In this document: piece after piece, positions 14,550-22,424 of the stretch
Layout: every line of letters begins with the position of its first letter
How positions within the stretch are numbered: position 1 is the stretch's first letter
Assembly (NCBI GenBank): GCA_023415335.1
Contig: JAEZLD010000037.1
Location: 1 to 22,595 of the forward strand
DNA length: 22,595 bases
Direction of reading: 5' to 3'
Origin: Bacillota bacterium
GTDB lineage: Bacteria; Bacillota; Clostridia; Clostridiales; Caloramatoraceae
Made by a program: the position numbers and the translations under genes
The notes under the pieces: generated by a model
The model's database searches: none
What the model was told of the DNA's origin: nothing
The model's input: the letters and a program-made list of their open reading frames with translations, nothing else

Positions 14550-16056
14550 TATTAACTCTCCGTCCTATCATTGACTTTATATAAATAATAGCTTTATACA
14601 AGCTAGCCCTTGCTAAAATACATGAGGCAGCAATAACAAATGCAGATGCACCGATGACACTAAAAAAAGCGTTGCCAATCCAGTAAAATAATCCATCTCT
14701 AAATGGAAAAATCACGGACACAGCATATGCAAATAATAAACCCATAACTGATATCATTGCTAACACAAACGAATTATTACCAATTAAAAATGGTAGCAGC
14801 TTTTTGAGCTTATAATACTGATAAATGTAGTTAATTGTATAAAATACAATCGGACCAACAATAATTAAGCTATAATCTATTTTTCCCATTATAATTGAAA
14901 TGAATATTGATATAACTGCTGATATAACTGGCTGAACCCAAGTTTCTTTGAAATAACCATAAGAAGCAACAACAATATTGTAAGGCACTCTAAGGGCAGA
15001 AATCACACCACATATTGCTAACATATATGCTAATCCATTGTTAATATAATCTGTATCTGTTGCTCCATGTGTGTATATCTTTACAAATGGCACAAGTAAA
15101 TAAAGCATACACATCATAAGAATAGTGTTAAAAGCAATATATATATACTGAAAAATTTCAAATGTCGATCTTGTTGTTTTATTATCATGAAGAGCAACAA
15201 TATTCCCAAAGCTTGGTGCAAATGCAGAATACACAGCTGTTGCAATAAGTGTCAAGGCAGAACTAACCAAAGCATAGACTGAATATACACTTGCTTCATG
15301 AAGGCTATACATAAAAGATAGAAGAATTGTGATGGATGAAGATACCACACTATGAGAAACTTCATTTGCTAAAGCATATAAGGTACCAGGTATTCGCTTT
15401 ACTTCACTCGTTTTGTCAGTAGGTATAAATGAATACTTCTTTCTATAAGTATGGTGTAGATATATAATTTTTATTACACATCCCAAAAGCAGCCAAACAT
15501 AAAGTAATATAAAGTGAATTCTCAAAAAAATTGCTCCAAAAACTAGAAAATAATATATAATCTGCTCAATAAGAGTTCCTATTGAAACATAAAACTTTTT
15601 TTCGTATGCAGTAAAAACCACTCTATATTTGGATGTAAAATATAAATCAAGAAAGCTCTTGATTCCCATTATTATAAAGGCAATAAATATATAGCTACCA
15701 TTAATAGAACTTTTAAGAGTTTTTTCAGTCACAATTGCAGTTAAAAACATCAAAACCAAAAAAATGCATGCTATTCTCTGGAAATACTTTGTTGTTGCTC
15801 GAACATTTGCTCCAATTTCTTTGATATTGTCTTCTGCAATTGGTCCATATAATGAAAAAACTGCTGCTGTTGTTGCGCCGGACTGAAGTAGTAGAACAAC
15901 ATTAAGTATTTGAGTAATTGTTGATGACAATCCATTGACTTCAGACCCATAAACCAAAATAATTAACCTAGGAGCTAAAAAGCCCAAAACAATAACAATT
16001 AGGTAGTATCCAAGTTCCCATATTATGTTTTTTAAAACCACTTTACTACGATTCAT
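14542..16056 (-). CDS. wzx: Wzx-type polysaccharide flippase
   Basis: Integral membrane protein of the MOP/polysaccharide synthase family that moves the undecaprenyl-linked repeat unit across the membrane. About 12 hydrophobic segments are spread along 504 residues, including LGYYLIVIVLGFLAPRLII near the N-terminus, with GSEVNGLSSTITQIL in the usual first loop. A longer frame starts at 16110, but the ATG at 16056 (MNRSKVVLKN) has GGGAG 5 bases before it and does not overlap the upstream gene, so it is preferred. It lies next to the Wzy-type polymerase, as expected for a Wzx/Wzy-dependent capsule. Substrate specificity is not readable. Confidence 0.88.
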   Translation of the reverse strand: MNRSKVVLKNIIWELGYYLIVIVLGFLAPRLIILVYGSEVNGLSSTITQILNVVLLLQSGATTAAVFSLYGPIAEDNIKEIGANVRATTKYFQRIACIFLVLMFLTAIVTEKTLKSSINGSYIFIAFIIMGIKSFLDLYFTSKYRVVFTAYEKKFYVSIGTLIEQIIYYFLVFGAIFLRIHFILLYVWLLLGCVIKIIYLHHTYRKKYSFIPTDKTSEVKRIPGTLYALANEVSHSVVSSSITILLSFMYSLHEASVYSVYALVSSALTLIATAVYSAFAPSFGNIVALHDNKTTRSTFEIFQYIYIAFNTILMMCMLYLLVPFVKIYTHGATDTDYINNGLAYMLAICGVISALRVPYNIVVASYGYFKETWVQPVISAVISIFISIIMGKIDYSLIIVGPIVFYTINYIYQYYKLKKLLPFLIGNNSFVLAMISVMGLLFAYAVSVIFPFRDGLFYWIGNAFFSVIGASAFVIAASCILARASLYKAIIYIKSMIGRRVNNE

Positions 16057-16069
16057 ATATTCTCCCACG

Positions 16070-17401
16070 TTAGCTATAACATTGTCTATTCTTTGACAAA
16101 GAGCTAACATTCCTATTTTTATTGGTAATTAATTGAATAACAATTACATAAAACGCAATCTCAACGAATGTGTTTAAAGCTAAATTCGATGTGCAAAGCA
16201 CCTCAGCAATTGAATAAAATGCCAGCGGTGTTCCCCAGAATCTCCCATATGTAATCATTATCAAAGAGCTTGTATGTTCGCCCTGATATTTTTTCCATAC
16301 TATTCCAAACAAAATTCCCAAAACAAGTTGCAAAATTAATGTCCCAGCAATTCCGAAGTCAAGAATATACGGATATAATGCTGTGTATATATTAGATGAA
16401 TATTTTCCTCCACCCCAGAAAACAAACTCAGCGTGATTGGTCCCCTGTGGAAATGAAAAACCAAATCTGGCAAGTATATTGTAGATTCCTACAAAGCTTC
16501 TCTGTCCGAATATCAGCGAAAGACTTCGTGTTTGCCCAATAAAATGATCAAGGCACACAATTGAACTCCCGGCATATATTGAAATCGTGTCCCATAATGA
16601 TAATATTGCCGATTTCCCAGTAAGTGTTCCTGCAAGACGAAAAACCCCAAAGAACATTACAACACCAATTATGATGTACTTAATTATTTTTTGATTAATC
16701 CTCTTTATACCTCGTCTATTTTGAATAATATATAAATCAAATATACAAGCCACTGTAATTGTGATAAAGGCACTACGACTTGTTGATAAAATTATATCTG
16801 CCCCAAGGCATATTACTGGAATAATATATCTTTTTATTTTACGATCCCTACATAAAATACCTGTAATAACATAAAATATACAAATGTATCCCATAGCCCT
16901 GCTAAAAACTATACCCATATTAAGAAGCATTCCTAATTGGAAAACACCAGGATTAATTAAAACTTGGGATCTTATAGTACTAATTACCCCTGTAATACCT
17001 GCTTTATTGCCTAGTGATGCTGCTAGTCTATACTGATGTATCGCGTACACAAATGTAACTAACAAACAAACTGTACTAATCCATTTCATATTATTATCCG
17101 AAATATCAAGGCTGCAATAATCCCTTTTAAAATACTGTTCTTTTTGTTTTAAATCAGAAATAGATACAATCCTAGCTCCAATAAATGAACCAATAGATAA
17201 CAGTATTAATGCACCACAAATAACAAATACAGTATCCACAGAAACCTGATATTCCCAAAGTGAATTATTCAACACAACCAATAATGTACTTACACAAAAC
17301 ACACCACTGACGATAACACTTGGAAACAGCACATTTTTGTCACTTAGAATATAATTAAAAAAAGCAATTAAAAGCAATAGTAGTAGTAAAATAATATTCA
17401 C
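16070..17401 (-). CDS. wzy: Wzy-type oligosaccharide repeat-unit polymerase
   Basis: A 443-residue membrane protein with roughly 11-12 hydrophobic segments, a long hydrophilic external loop in the second half (LARFGFSFPQGTNHAEF to GGKYSSNIYTALYP), and ILSTSRSAFIT, a motif common in O-antigen polymerase families. Enzymes of this kind join flipped repeat units on the outer face of the membrane. Wzy proteins are poorly conserved, so the assignment rests on topology, the few motifs, and position beside wzx. It starts with GTG at 17401, supported by GGAGGT 5 bases upstream. Strongly AT-rich coding sequence, as is common for wzy. Confidence 0.82.
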   Translation of the reverse strand: MNIILLLLLLLIAFFNYILSDKNVLFPSVIVSGVFCVSTLLVVLNNSLWEYQVSVDTVFVICGALILLSIGSFIGARIVSISDLKQKEQYFKRDYCSLDISDNNMKWISTVCLLVTFVYAIHQYRLAASLGNKAGITGVISTIRSQVLINPGVFQLGMLLNMGIVFSRAMGYICIFYVITGILCRDRKIKRYIIPVICLGADIILSTSRSAFITITVACIFDLYIIQNRRGIKRINQKIIKYIIIGVVMFFGVFRLAGTLTGKSAILSLWDTISIYAGSSIVCLDHFIGQTRSLSLIFGQRSFVGIYNILARFGFSFPQGTNHAEFVFWGGGKYSSNIYTALYPYILDFGIAGTLILQLVLGILFGIVWKKYQGEHTSSLIMITYGRFWGTPLAFYSIAEVLCTSNLALNTFVEIAFYVIVIQLITNKNRNVSSLSKNRQCYS

Positions 17402-17426
17402 AAGTAACCTCCATTTTTTCCATGGA

Positions 17427-18548
17427 CTATATATTAGAAAAAGAAAGAATCTTTTCTATGTCCTGAGATAAGAACCTATTATTATAGAAATTTACACAAT
17501 TATCATGCATTCTCTGGAGATCGGCTTCGGAAAGAGCCATTATCTCTTTTACCGTTTCTTCGATATTAGAACAATCTATATTAATTCCTACCGCTTCCTT
17601 ATCAACAAGCAGTTGCGTATCTCCAATTCCACTATTTATAAACGGAAGCCCAGCTCTCAAGTATTCAACTGACTTTAGTGACATTGATGATTTAATTTCT
17701 TTTCTTGGTATATTTAATCCAAGATTACATTTGGCAAAAATACAGTTCTTTTCTTCCATATCGAAAACTATTCCGTGCTTTATAACTTTTACTCCAGAAT
17801 CTTCAAGCTTTATTATAAAATCATCAAAGTTTTGGCCTTCTCCAATAAAATGAACCTGAACATCCACATATTTCGCCAGCAATGCTAATAGCTTGACACC
17901 TAAATCCACGTCTGTTATATGATTAACATTTCCTAAGTAGCAAAATGACAATCCTTCTGACTTATTGCAATAGTATGATGAAGTGGCTGCTAGTTTTATT
18001 GCTGGTTCAAGTATGTGTATTGGGGTCCCTTTGGATAACTTGATCAATGCTTCGCGACTAACTTCAGAAACACAGAGAAGCAAATCTGCTCTATCTAAGT
18101 ATTTGTCTCGTAGCTTTTTCCACTGCGAAAATGGAATCTTAAGGAGCCTCTCATATTTTTCATACGGAAAGCTTTCTGGCCATAAATCATAGCAGTCATA
18201 AATCACTTTGCATTTTGTCTTTTCCTTATATCGAGCAACTTGTTTTACAAGAGAATTGGGAGGGAACATGCTATAAACTAAATCTGGTTGTATATTGCAT
18301 AATTCTTTATATACCTTTTTTGCAAAAATATAATGTGACATCAATCTATTTGCCGATAAGTTTTTATTATACGAAACAACCTTTATCTGAACTGTGTTCT
18401 CATAATCTGCTACATATCTCTTTTTAGTATAGTGATCAAAATCAGATATTATATATGTAACATCATACCCCTTATTCTTAAAATGCTCAATAACCGTCTT
18501 CATCCTTATGTCATAATAATTAAAACAACTTATACAAACACATTTCAT
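17427..18548 (-). CDS. Glycosyltransferase family 4-like enzyme
   Basis: GT-B fold glycosyltransferase of 373 residues, probably adding a sugar to the lipid-linked repeat unit on the cytoplasmic side. The N-terminal half shows PDLVYSMFPPNSL and KVIYDCYDLWPESFP, the latter common in GT4 enzymes of capsule loci. The C-terminal half shows SFCYLGNVN at the start of the donor domain, VQVHFIGEG, and LKSVEYLRAGLPFINSGIGD near the nucleotide-sugar site. An AGGAG lies 10 bases before the ATG, inside the end of the previous gene. It follows the other GT4 gene by 5 bases. Donor and linkage are unknown. Confidence 0.85.
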   Translation of the reverse strand: MKCVCISCFNYYDIRMKTVIEHFKNKGYDVTYIISDFDHYTKKRYVADYENTVQIKVVSYNKNLSANRLMSHYIFAKKVYKELCNIQPDLVYSMFPPNSLVKQVARYKEKTKCKVIYDCYDLWPESFPYEKYERLLKIPFSQWKKLRDKYLDRADLLLCVSEVSREALIKLSKGTPIHILEPAIKLAATSSYYCNKSEGLSFCYLGNVNHITDVDLGVKLLALLAKYVDVQVHFIGEGQNFDDFIIKLEDSGVKVIKHGIVFDMEEKNCIFAKCNLGLNIPRKEIKSSMSLKSVEYLRAGLPFINSGIGDTQLLVDKEAVGINIDCSNIEETVKEIMALSEADLQRMHDNCVNFYNNRFLSQDIEKILSFSNI

Positions 18549-18553
18549 ATTAA

Positions 18554-19720
18554 CTAATCTCCTAAAGCACGCTTCTTATACTGTTGAAATGCTAATATCC
18601 TGTTTCCATTCAGTATGTCAGAACCGAATTCTTTCGTTTTAGTATAGTTGGCTACCGCCGCCTTTTTTAGATCCTCTTTAGATAATTGCTTAAGTATCTC
18701 CACAAGACCTTTTGAGTCCTTTTTCTTAAAAAGGAACTCCTGGTCCAATAGCTCTGGTATGCCTCCAACATCTGAACCAATTGCTGGGCACCCCCTGCTC
18801 ATAGCTTCAATTAACGCTCTCGGCAATCCTTCTGTAATACTTGGCTGTATATATACATCTATATTATCAAGCCACTTTAAAACATTGTTATGAGTCAACT
18901 GCCCTTTAAAAACGACCTTTTCTGACACTCCACATTCTTCAGCAATTCTCTGAAGACGACTAGGATCACCACCACCTACTATTTCATATCTAATGTTGCT
19001 AATATCCTTTAACATTTTCATTGCATTGATAACATATTCTTGGCCCTTATATTTCACGTCTATAGCAGCAGTAGTACCTAAAACAAATTGTCCATCATGA
19101 CCAGACTCTATATGCTTCAATCGTTTATCAATTAATTCAAAATCAATACTGTCTATTAAAACATCAGAAACACTAACAGATAATCCTTTTGTGGGGTATC
19201 TTTTTTGAAGCCATTTCTTAGTAACATATACAACCATTGCGGCATTTTTTGCAGCCATTCTATTTTTCACTTCCATATAAGGAGCAAGTATTTTTCCTAT
19301 TAGGCTATGATACCAGTATGAATCCCATGCGCTTCCTCCACATTCCAACAGATATGCTTTATTTAACTCTTTTGCTACCTGAACACTAATTAAGGCAATT
19401 GTCCCCCCTCTTATGAATACAAGATCAGCAGAGCGAATCTCATCTTTGAGTATTTTCTTAACCTTTTGTATTGTTCCAAAAAACGCAGTGGGAGTATTAA
19501 CATTTGGCAAATCTATAAACCTTATTGAAGGGATATCAATCCTTTCTTGGCCTGCTTCAATGTATGTTGTATCTATTGGATAAACTCTTGTAGCTATAAC
19601 CAAGTCATCAACTACACTTAGGTATCGAGAGAAAACATCATTGGTTAATGTCGTACTACAGTATACTCCATTTATATCCTTATAAATCGGAAGATCATGA
19701 CAAAATATTCCCTTTATCAT
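18554..19720 (-). CDS. Glycosyltransferase family 4 (GT4)
   Basis: Retaining GT-B glycosyltransferase of 388 residues. The donor domain is clear: VLGTTAAIDVKYKGQEYVI (213-231), YEIVGGGD, VVFKGQLTHNNVLKWL and the EX7E motif with Glu297 and Glu305 (TEGLPRALIEAMSRG), followed by PAIGSDVGGIPELL. The N-terminal acceptor domain contains ADLVFIRGGT and YLLECGGSAWDS. GGAGGG 6 bases before the ATG confirms the start. An 87-base gap with a terminator-like hairpin separates it from the epimerase upstream. Donor and acceptor are unknown. Confidence 0.9.
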   Translation of the reverse strand: MIKGIFCHDLPIYKDINGVYCSTTLTNDVFSRYLSVVDDLVIATRVYPIDTTYIEAGQERIDIPSIRFIDLPNVNTPTAFFGTIQKVKKILKDEIRSADLVFIRGGTIALISVQVAKELNKAYLLECGGSAWDSYWYHSLIGKILAPYMEVKNRMAAKNAAMVVYVTKKWLQKRYPTKGLSVSVSDVLIDSIDFELIDKRLKHIESGHDGQFVLGTTAAIDVKYKGQEYVINAMKMLKDISNIRYEIVGGGDPSRLQRIAEECGVSEKVVFKGQLTHNNVLKWLDNIDVYIQPSITEGLPRALIEAMSRGCPAIGSDVGGIPELLDQEFLFKKKDSKGLVEILKQLSKEDLKKAAVANYTKTKEFGSDILNGNRILAFQQYKKRALGD

Positions 19721-19749
19721 TTACTACCCTCCATAATAATATTCTTTTC

Positions 19750-19795
19750 AAAAATACTAAAATCTCTTATACGCAACCCTTATAGAATCTAGTAT
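19750..19795 (-). terminator. Imperfect hairpin with T run between the epimerase and GT4 genes
   Basis: ATACTA... (from 19754) and ...TAGTAT (to 19795) form an imperfect, bulged stem with an inner TTATA/TATAA part. On the minus strand it is followed by TTTT (19753-19750) and then GAAAAG. It could act as a weak intrinsic terminator inside the operon or as an RNA processing site. Confidence 0.35.
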
Positions 19796-19807
19796 AAAAA
19801 TTAATTA

Positions 19808-20647
19808 TTAAACACTTTCTTTAATTGATTCATCAAACCCTACTACACAATAGGAAAAGTTGAAGTCTTCTGTGTTTTTATAAATAAGACTACCAAAAGC
19901 TTTCCTTGCAACAGTGACAAAAGGACGAAGTAATACAACTCCACTTCCAATAATCCTGCTATAATAGATTTTCCTATTCAATTTACCAGCAATTAATGAT
20001 GCCATTTTATCTGTTCTTACATATTCTTTATTTTGTGGAAAATATAATCCACCAAGTTCTTTATCAACAGCCATCTTTACAAAATGACTAAGATTATCTA
20101 TATAAATCATACTACGCCTGTTTTTTACTCTGGGAAATATGTGGTATTTTTTTACAATCTTTACTATGGATTGAAAGTTACCTTTGCAGTCCCTCCCATA
20201 AACCATTGGTGGGCGTAGCACACATACTTGAAATCTATCATCATCAAGGGCTGCAAGTTTCTCTTCTGCCTGTAGCTTTGACTTCCCATAATTATTCTTC
20301 GGGTTTGGTTTGGTGTCTTTGTCAATAACGCCTGAATCCATGCCATATACGCTCATTGAACTCAGAAAGACAAATTGCTTGACATTTGCTTCTTTTGCTT
20401 TTTTAGCTACATTCAATGTCAAGTCTCGGTTTACCTCATAATAGAGATAAGCATTCTTTTCTGTCTCTTTCCGATGCGCAATGCCTGCTGTATGAAAGAT
20501 TACATCATAGCCAGTGAAGTCCTTTTTCTTCCATGCACCATCCTGAATTGAGACGGAATCTACCTGATATCCAGAAAATTTCCGCATAAATATGCTGAAA
20601 TAGCTACCAATATATGAATTAGCACCAGTAATCAAAATTTTTTTCAC
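19808..20647 (-). CDS. NAD-dependent sugar epimerase/reductase (extended SDR)
   Basis: A 279-residue extended SDR of the GalE/WbpV type, a little short for the family. The cofactor loop is TGANSYIG (7-14), with Ser where the middle glycine of GxxGxxG usually stands. The active site is seen as SSMSVYG (96-102) and YGKSK (Tyr120, Lys124), then CVLRPPMVYG. Related enzymes beside PglC/WcaJ-type transferases act on UDP-linked N-acetylhexosamines or on 4-keto intermediates of the initiating sugar. It starts with a GTG in a GTGA overlap with the phosphoglycosyl transferase stop, so translation is coupled. With the adjacent dehydratase decayed, its substrate may now come from another locus. Confidence 0.82.
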   Translation of the reverse strand: MKKILITGANSYIGSYFSIFMRKFSGYQVDSVSIQDGAWKKKDFTGYDVIFHTAGIAHRKETEKNAYLYYEVNRDLTLNVAKKAKEANVKQFVFLSSMSVYGMDSGVIDKDTKPNPKNNYGKSKLQAEEKLAALDDDRFQVCVLRPPMVYGRDCKGNFQSIVKIVKKYHIFPRVKNRRSMIYIDNLSHFVKMAVDKELGGLYFPQNKEYVRTDKMASLIAGKLNRKIYYSRIIGSGVVLLRPFVTVARKAFGSLIYKNTEDFNFSYCVVGFDESIKESV

Positions 20648-21276
20648 TTCTTTGACACCTCTGTTCTAATATCCTTCTTATGTATCTCTCCGGTTCCACC
20701 TTCAACCACACCATCATGCTTAAGCACTTTACTAATCGTGCCAAAGAAACACTTACAATCAAATATAAATCCCTGCTTCTTTACATAATCTCCATCTAGC
20801 TTGGCCTTAATAGGTATTTCCAGCTCATCACGTCCATTAATCTGTGCCCAGCCCGTGAGTCCAGGTACAACATCATTAGCACCATACTTGTCACGTTCTG
20901 CAATCAAGTCATACTGATTCCAAAGCGCAGGCCTAGGTCCAATAATGCTCATGTCACCCTTCAGAATATTAAATAGCTGTGGAAGCTCATCTAAGCTATA
21001 CTTGCGGAGAGTTCTCCCACACTTAAGTAAGTACTGTTCCGGATTTTCCAGCTGATGGGTTGGAACATCATGCGGAGTGGACATCTTCATAGACCTGAAT
21101 TTCATCAATAAAAAATGGCTCCTATGTAAGCCAACTCTTTTCTGTTTAAATAGAGCAGGACCAGGATCTTCCTTTTTTATAATAAATACAATAATAAGCA
21201 TTGGAATCCCTAATACTACAATGCCTATCATTGAGAGAATTATATCAATAAGTCTTTTAAAAAAATGCTTGTACAT
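20644..21276 (-). CDS. Initiating phosphoglycosyl transferase (PglC-like, small monotopic)
   Basis: Transfers the first sugar-1-phosphate of the repeat unit from a UDP-sugar to undecaprenyl phosphate. The 210 residues fit the compact PglC/EpsL type without the extra N-terminal membrane domain of WbaP. An N-terminal hydrophobic hairpin (about 9-33) holds the re-entrant membrane helix; KFRSMK (59-64), the catalytic dyad SLDELPQLFN (Asp96, Glu97), IGPRPA (112-117) and PGLTGWAQINGR (138-149) follow. Upstream spacing to the PglD-like gene is 17 bases, and GGGGAT lies 9 bases before the ATG. The sugar could be a UDP-N-acetylhexosamine or bacillosamine-like derivative; the PglD-like neighbour slightly favours the latter. 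Confidence 0.92.
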   Translation of the reverse strand: MYKHFFKRLIDIILSMIGIVVLGIPMLIIVFIIKKEDPGPALFKQKRVGLHRSHFLLMKFRSMKMSTPHDVPTHQLENPEQYLLKCGRTLRKYSLDELPQLFNILKGDMSIIGPRPALWNQYDLIAERDKYGANDVVPGLTGWAQINGRDELEIPIKAKLDGDYVKKQGFIFDCKCFFGTISKVLKHDGVVEGGTGEIHKKDIRTEVSKK

Positions 21277-21293
21277 TGATAACTATCCCCACT

Positions 21294-21788
21294 TCAAAAT
21301 ATATTTTTTTCTGCTGAATTAGCGCTCAAATAGGCCTTAGCTTTAACAATAGTCTCTTTAGTAACAACCGCTCCTGCATCAATATGGCAGCCATCTCCTA
21401 CCATACATCCGTGATTGACTATTGCTCCAGATGAAATCAAAACACCCATACCTAATCTAGCATTCGTATGAACAACAGCCATGGGTTCAATTACACAACC
21501 TGAGCCTATCACTGCACTTGGGCTAACATATGCAGTCGGATGAATCAATGTTGCAATCTTAAAATGTCCATTTAAACTTTCCAATAAGTTAAGCCTTATG
21601 TCTGGATTACCAATAGCAACAATTGCATGGCTATAACAGCCAATAAATTTCTTGTATTCATTAAACTTTCCAACAGCACATTCTTTGTTATCATCTAAGA
21701 AATCTATCATTTCAAATTGTCTGGTAGCTATAGCAAGTTCCTTTACCACTGCTCCATACTGCCCAGCACCTAGTATAAGTAAGTTCAT
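21294..21788 (-). CDS. PglD/NeuD-like sugar O/N-acetyltransferase, short form
   Basis: A nucleotide-binding N-terminal domain (MNLLILGAGQYGAVVKELA) is joined to a left-handed beta-helix of hexapeptide repeats (about 85-145), as in PglD, which acetylates UDP-4-amino sugars. The conserved NHGC near 125 holds the family's catalytic histidine position. At 164 residues it is shorter than the usual 190-215: the helix stops after GAVVTKETIVKAKAYL, and the coils that normally complete the CoA site are missing, so activity is uncertain. The start is taken at ATG 21788, just after GGAGG; a TTG extension to 21803 would include that site. It is the first intact gene of the assembly block. Confidence 0.78.
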   Translation of the reverse strand: MNLLILGAGQYGAVVKELAIATRQFEMIDFLDDNKECAVGKFNEYKKFIGCYSHAIVAIGNPDIRLNLLESLNGHFKIATLIHPTAYVSPSAVIGSGCVIEPMAVVHTNARLGMGVLISSGAIVNHGCMVGDGCHIDAGAVVTKETIVKAKAYLSANSAEKNIF

Positions 21789-21866
21789 ATATCCTCCATA
21801 CAAGAACTATATCGTATATTACTATATTTAAATATAAAATAAGTTACTGTGAAGCTAATAACAACA

Positions 21867-22270
21867 TTAGGCAGTCACAAGCTTCCTGGCATCCTTCATC
21901 TCTTCTGCCTCAATGGCATTGGCATTTACATCCTTTGGTGAATGATAAGCAGGTACAACCTTTTTCATTGCTGTACGAACAATATCATCCTTATTGGTAG
22001 CAACTGCTGTGCGAAGGATATAACACCACATTAAGCTGAGTATGTCACAAATAGATATAAACTCAACCCCAAGTCTAACCTATCACCATATGCAAATTTC
22101 AATCTCCGCTGTATTTCATATACACAGTTTTCATAAACATCTAAAACAGTCATCTGTTTAGGTCCATCTGTGCAATCTGACGGATTAGCTCACTTCCAAT
22201 GGAACCACCGCCACCAGAAATCAGAACTACCTCGTTTCTATAGTAGGCTTTTGTAGCATCATTTGAAGAA
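21867..22270 (-). pseudogene. Remnant of a FlaA1/CapD-like NDP-sugar 4,6-dehydratase
   Basis: Three pieces in three reading frames. Piece A (about 22270 to 22150) reads YYRNEVVLISGGGGSIGSEL then IRQIAQM and hits TGA at 22150; this is the nucleotide-binding start of the C-terminal domain. Piece B (about 22161 to 22070) continues in a shifted frame as TVLDVYENCVYEIQRRLK. Piece C (22067 to 21867) begins VEFISICD and then jumps to a C-terminal tail (MKKVVPAYHSPKDVNA) ending in TAA at 21867. The catalytic region between about strand 4 and the C-terminus is deleted. A 30-codon frame at 22406-22314 may be part of the N-terminal end. The parent gene normally sits beside the initiating transferase in such clusters. 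Confidence 0.78.
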
Positions 22271-22322
22271 TCCCTTGCATTCCTAAATCTGCCTTTTGCA
22301 AAATTTCTTCTATTTAATTAAA

Positions 22323-22339
22323 TAATCGCTTCGCGACTA
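22323..22339 (-). other. Small stable hairpin in the leader after the NusG-like gene
   Basis: On the minus strand TAGTCGC (22339-22333) pairs with GCGATTA (22329-22323) around a GAA triloop, including one G-U pair, followed by an AT-rich TTTAATTAAATA. It lies about 85 bases after the stop of the NusG/LoaP-like gene. LoaP proteins recognise RNA hairpins in operon leaders, so this is a candidate site, but nothing in the sequence proves it. Confidence 0.3.
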
Positions 22340-22424
22340 AGTATACAGGTATTTTTATCAGTATATTATAATACATTGCCCTGATATAATCTGTCCTGTT
22401 GAACATAATATACAGCAGCAACTC

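Noticed and set aside
16057..16110. N-terminal extension of the flippase
   Set aside because: It overlaps the Wzy gene by 41 bases and has no good ribosome binding site, whereas the ATG at 16056 has GGGAG.
22314..22406. A 30-codon frame (MFNRTDYIRAMYYN...) as a small gene
   Set aside because: No ribosome binding site is seen and it adjoins the decayed dehydratase; it is more likely part of that remnant or chance.
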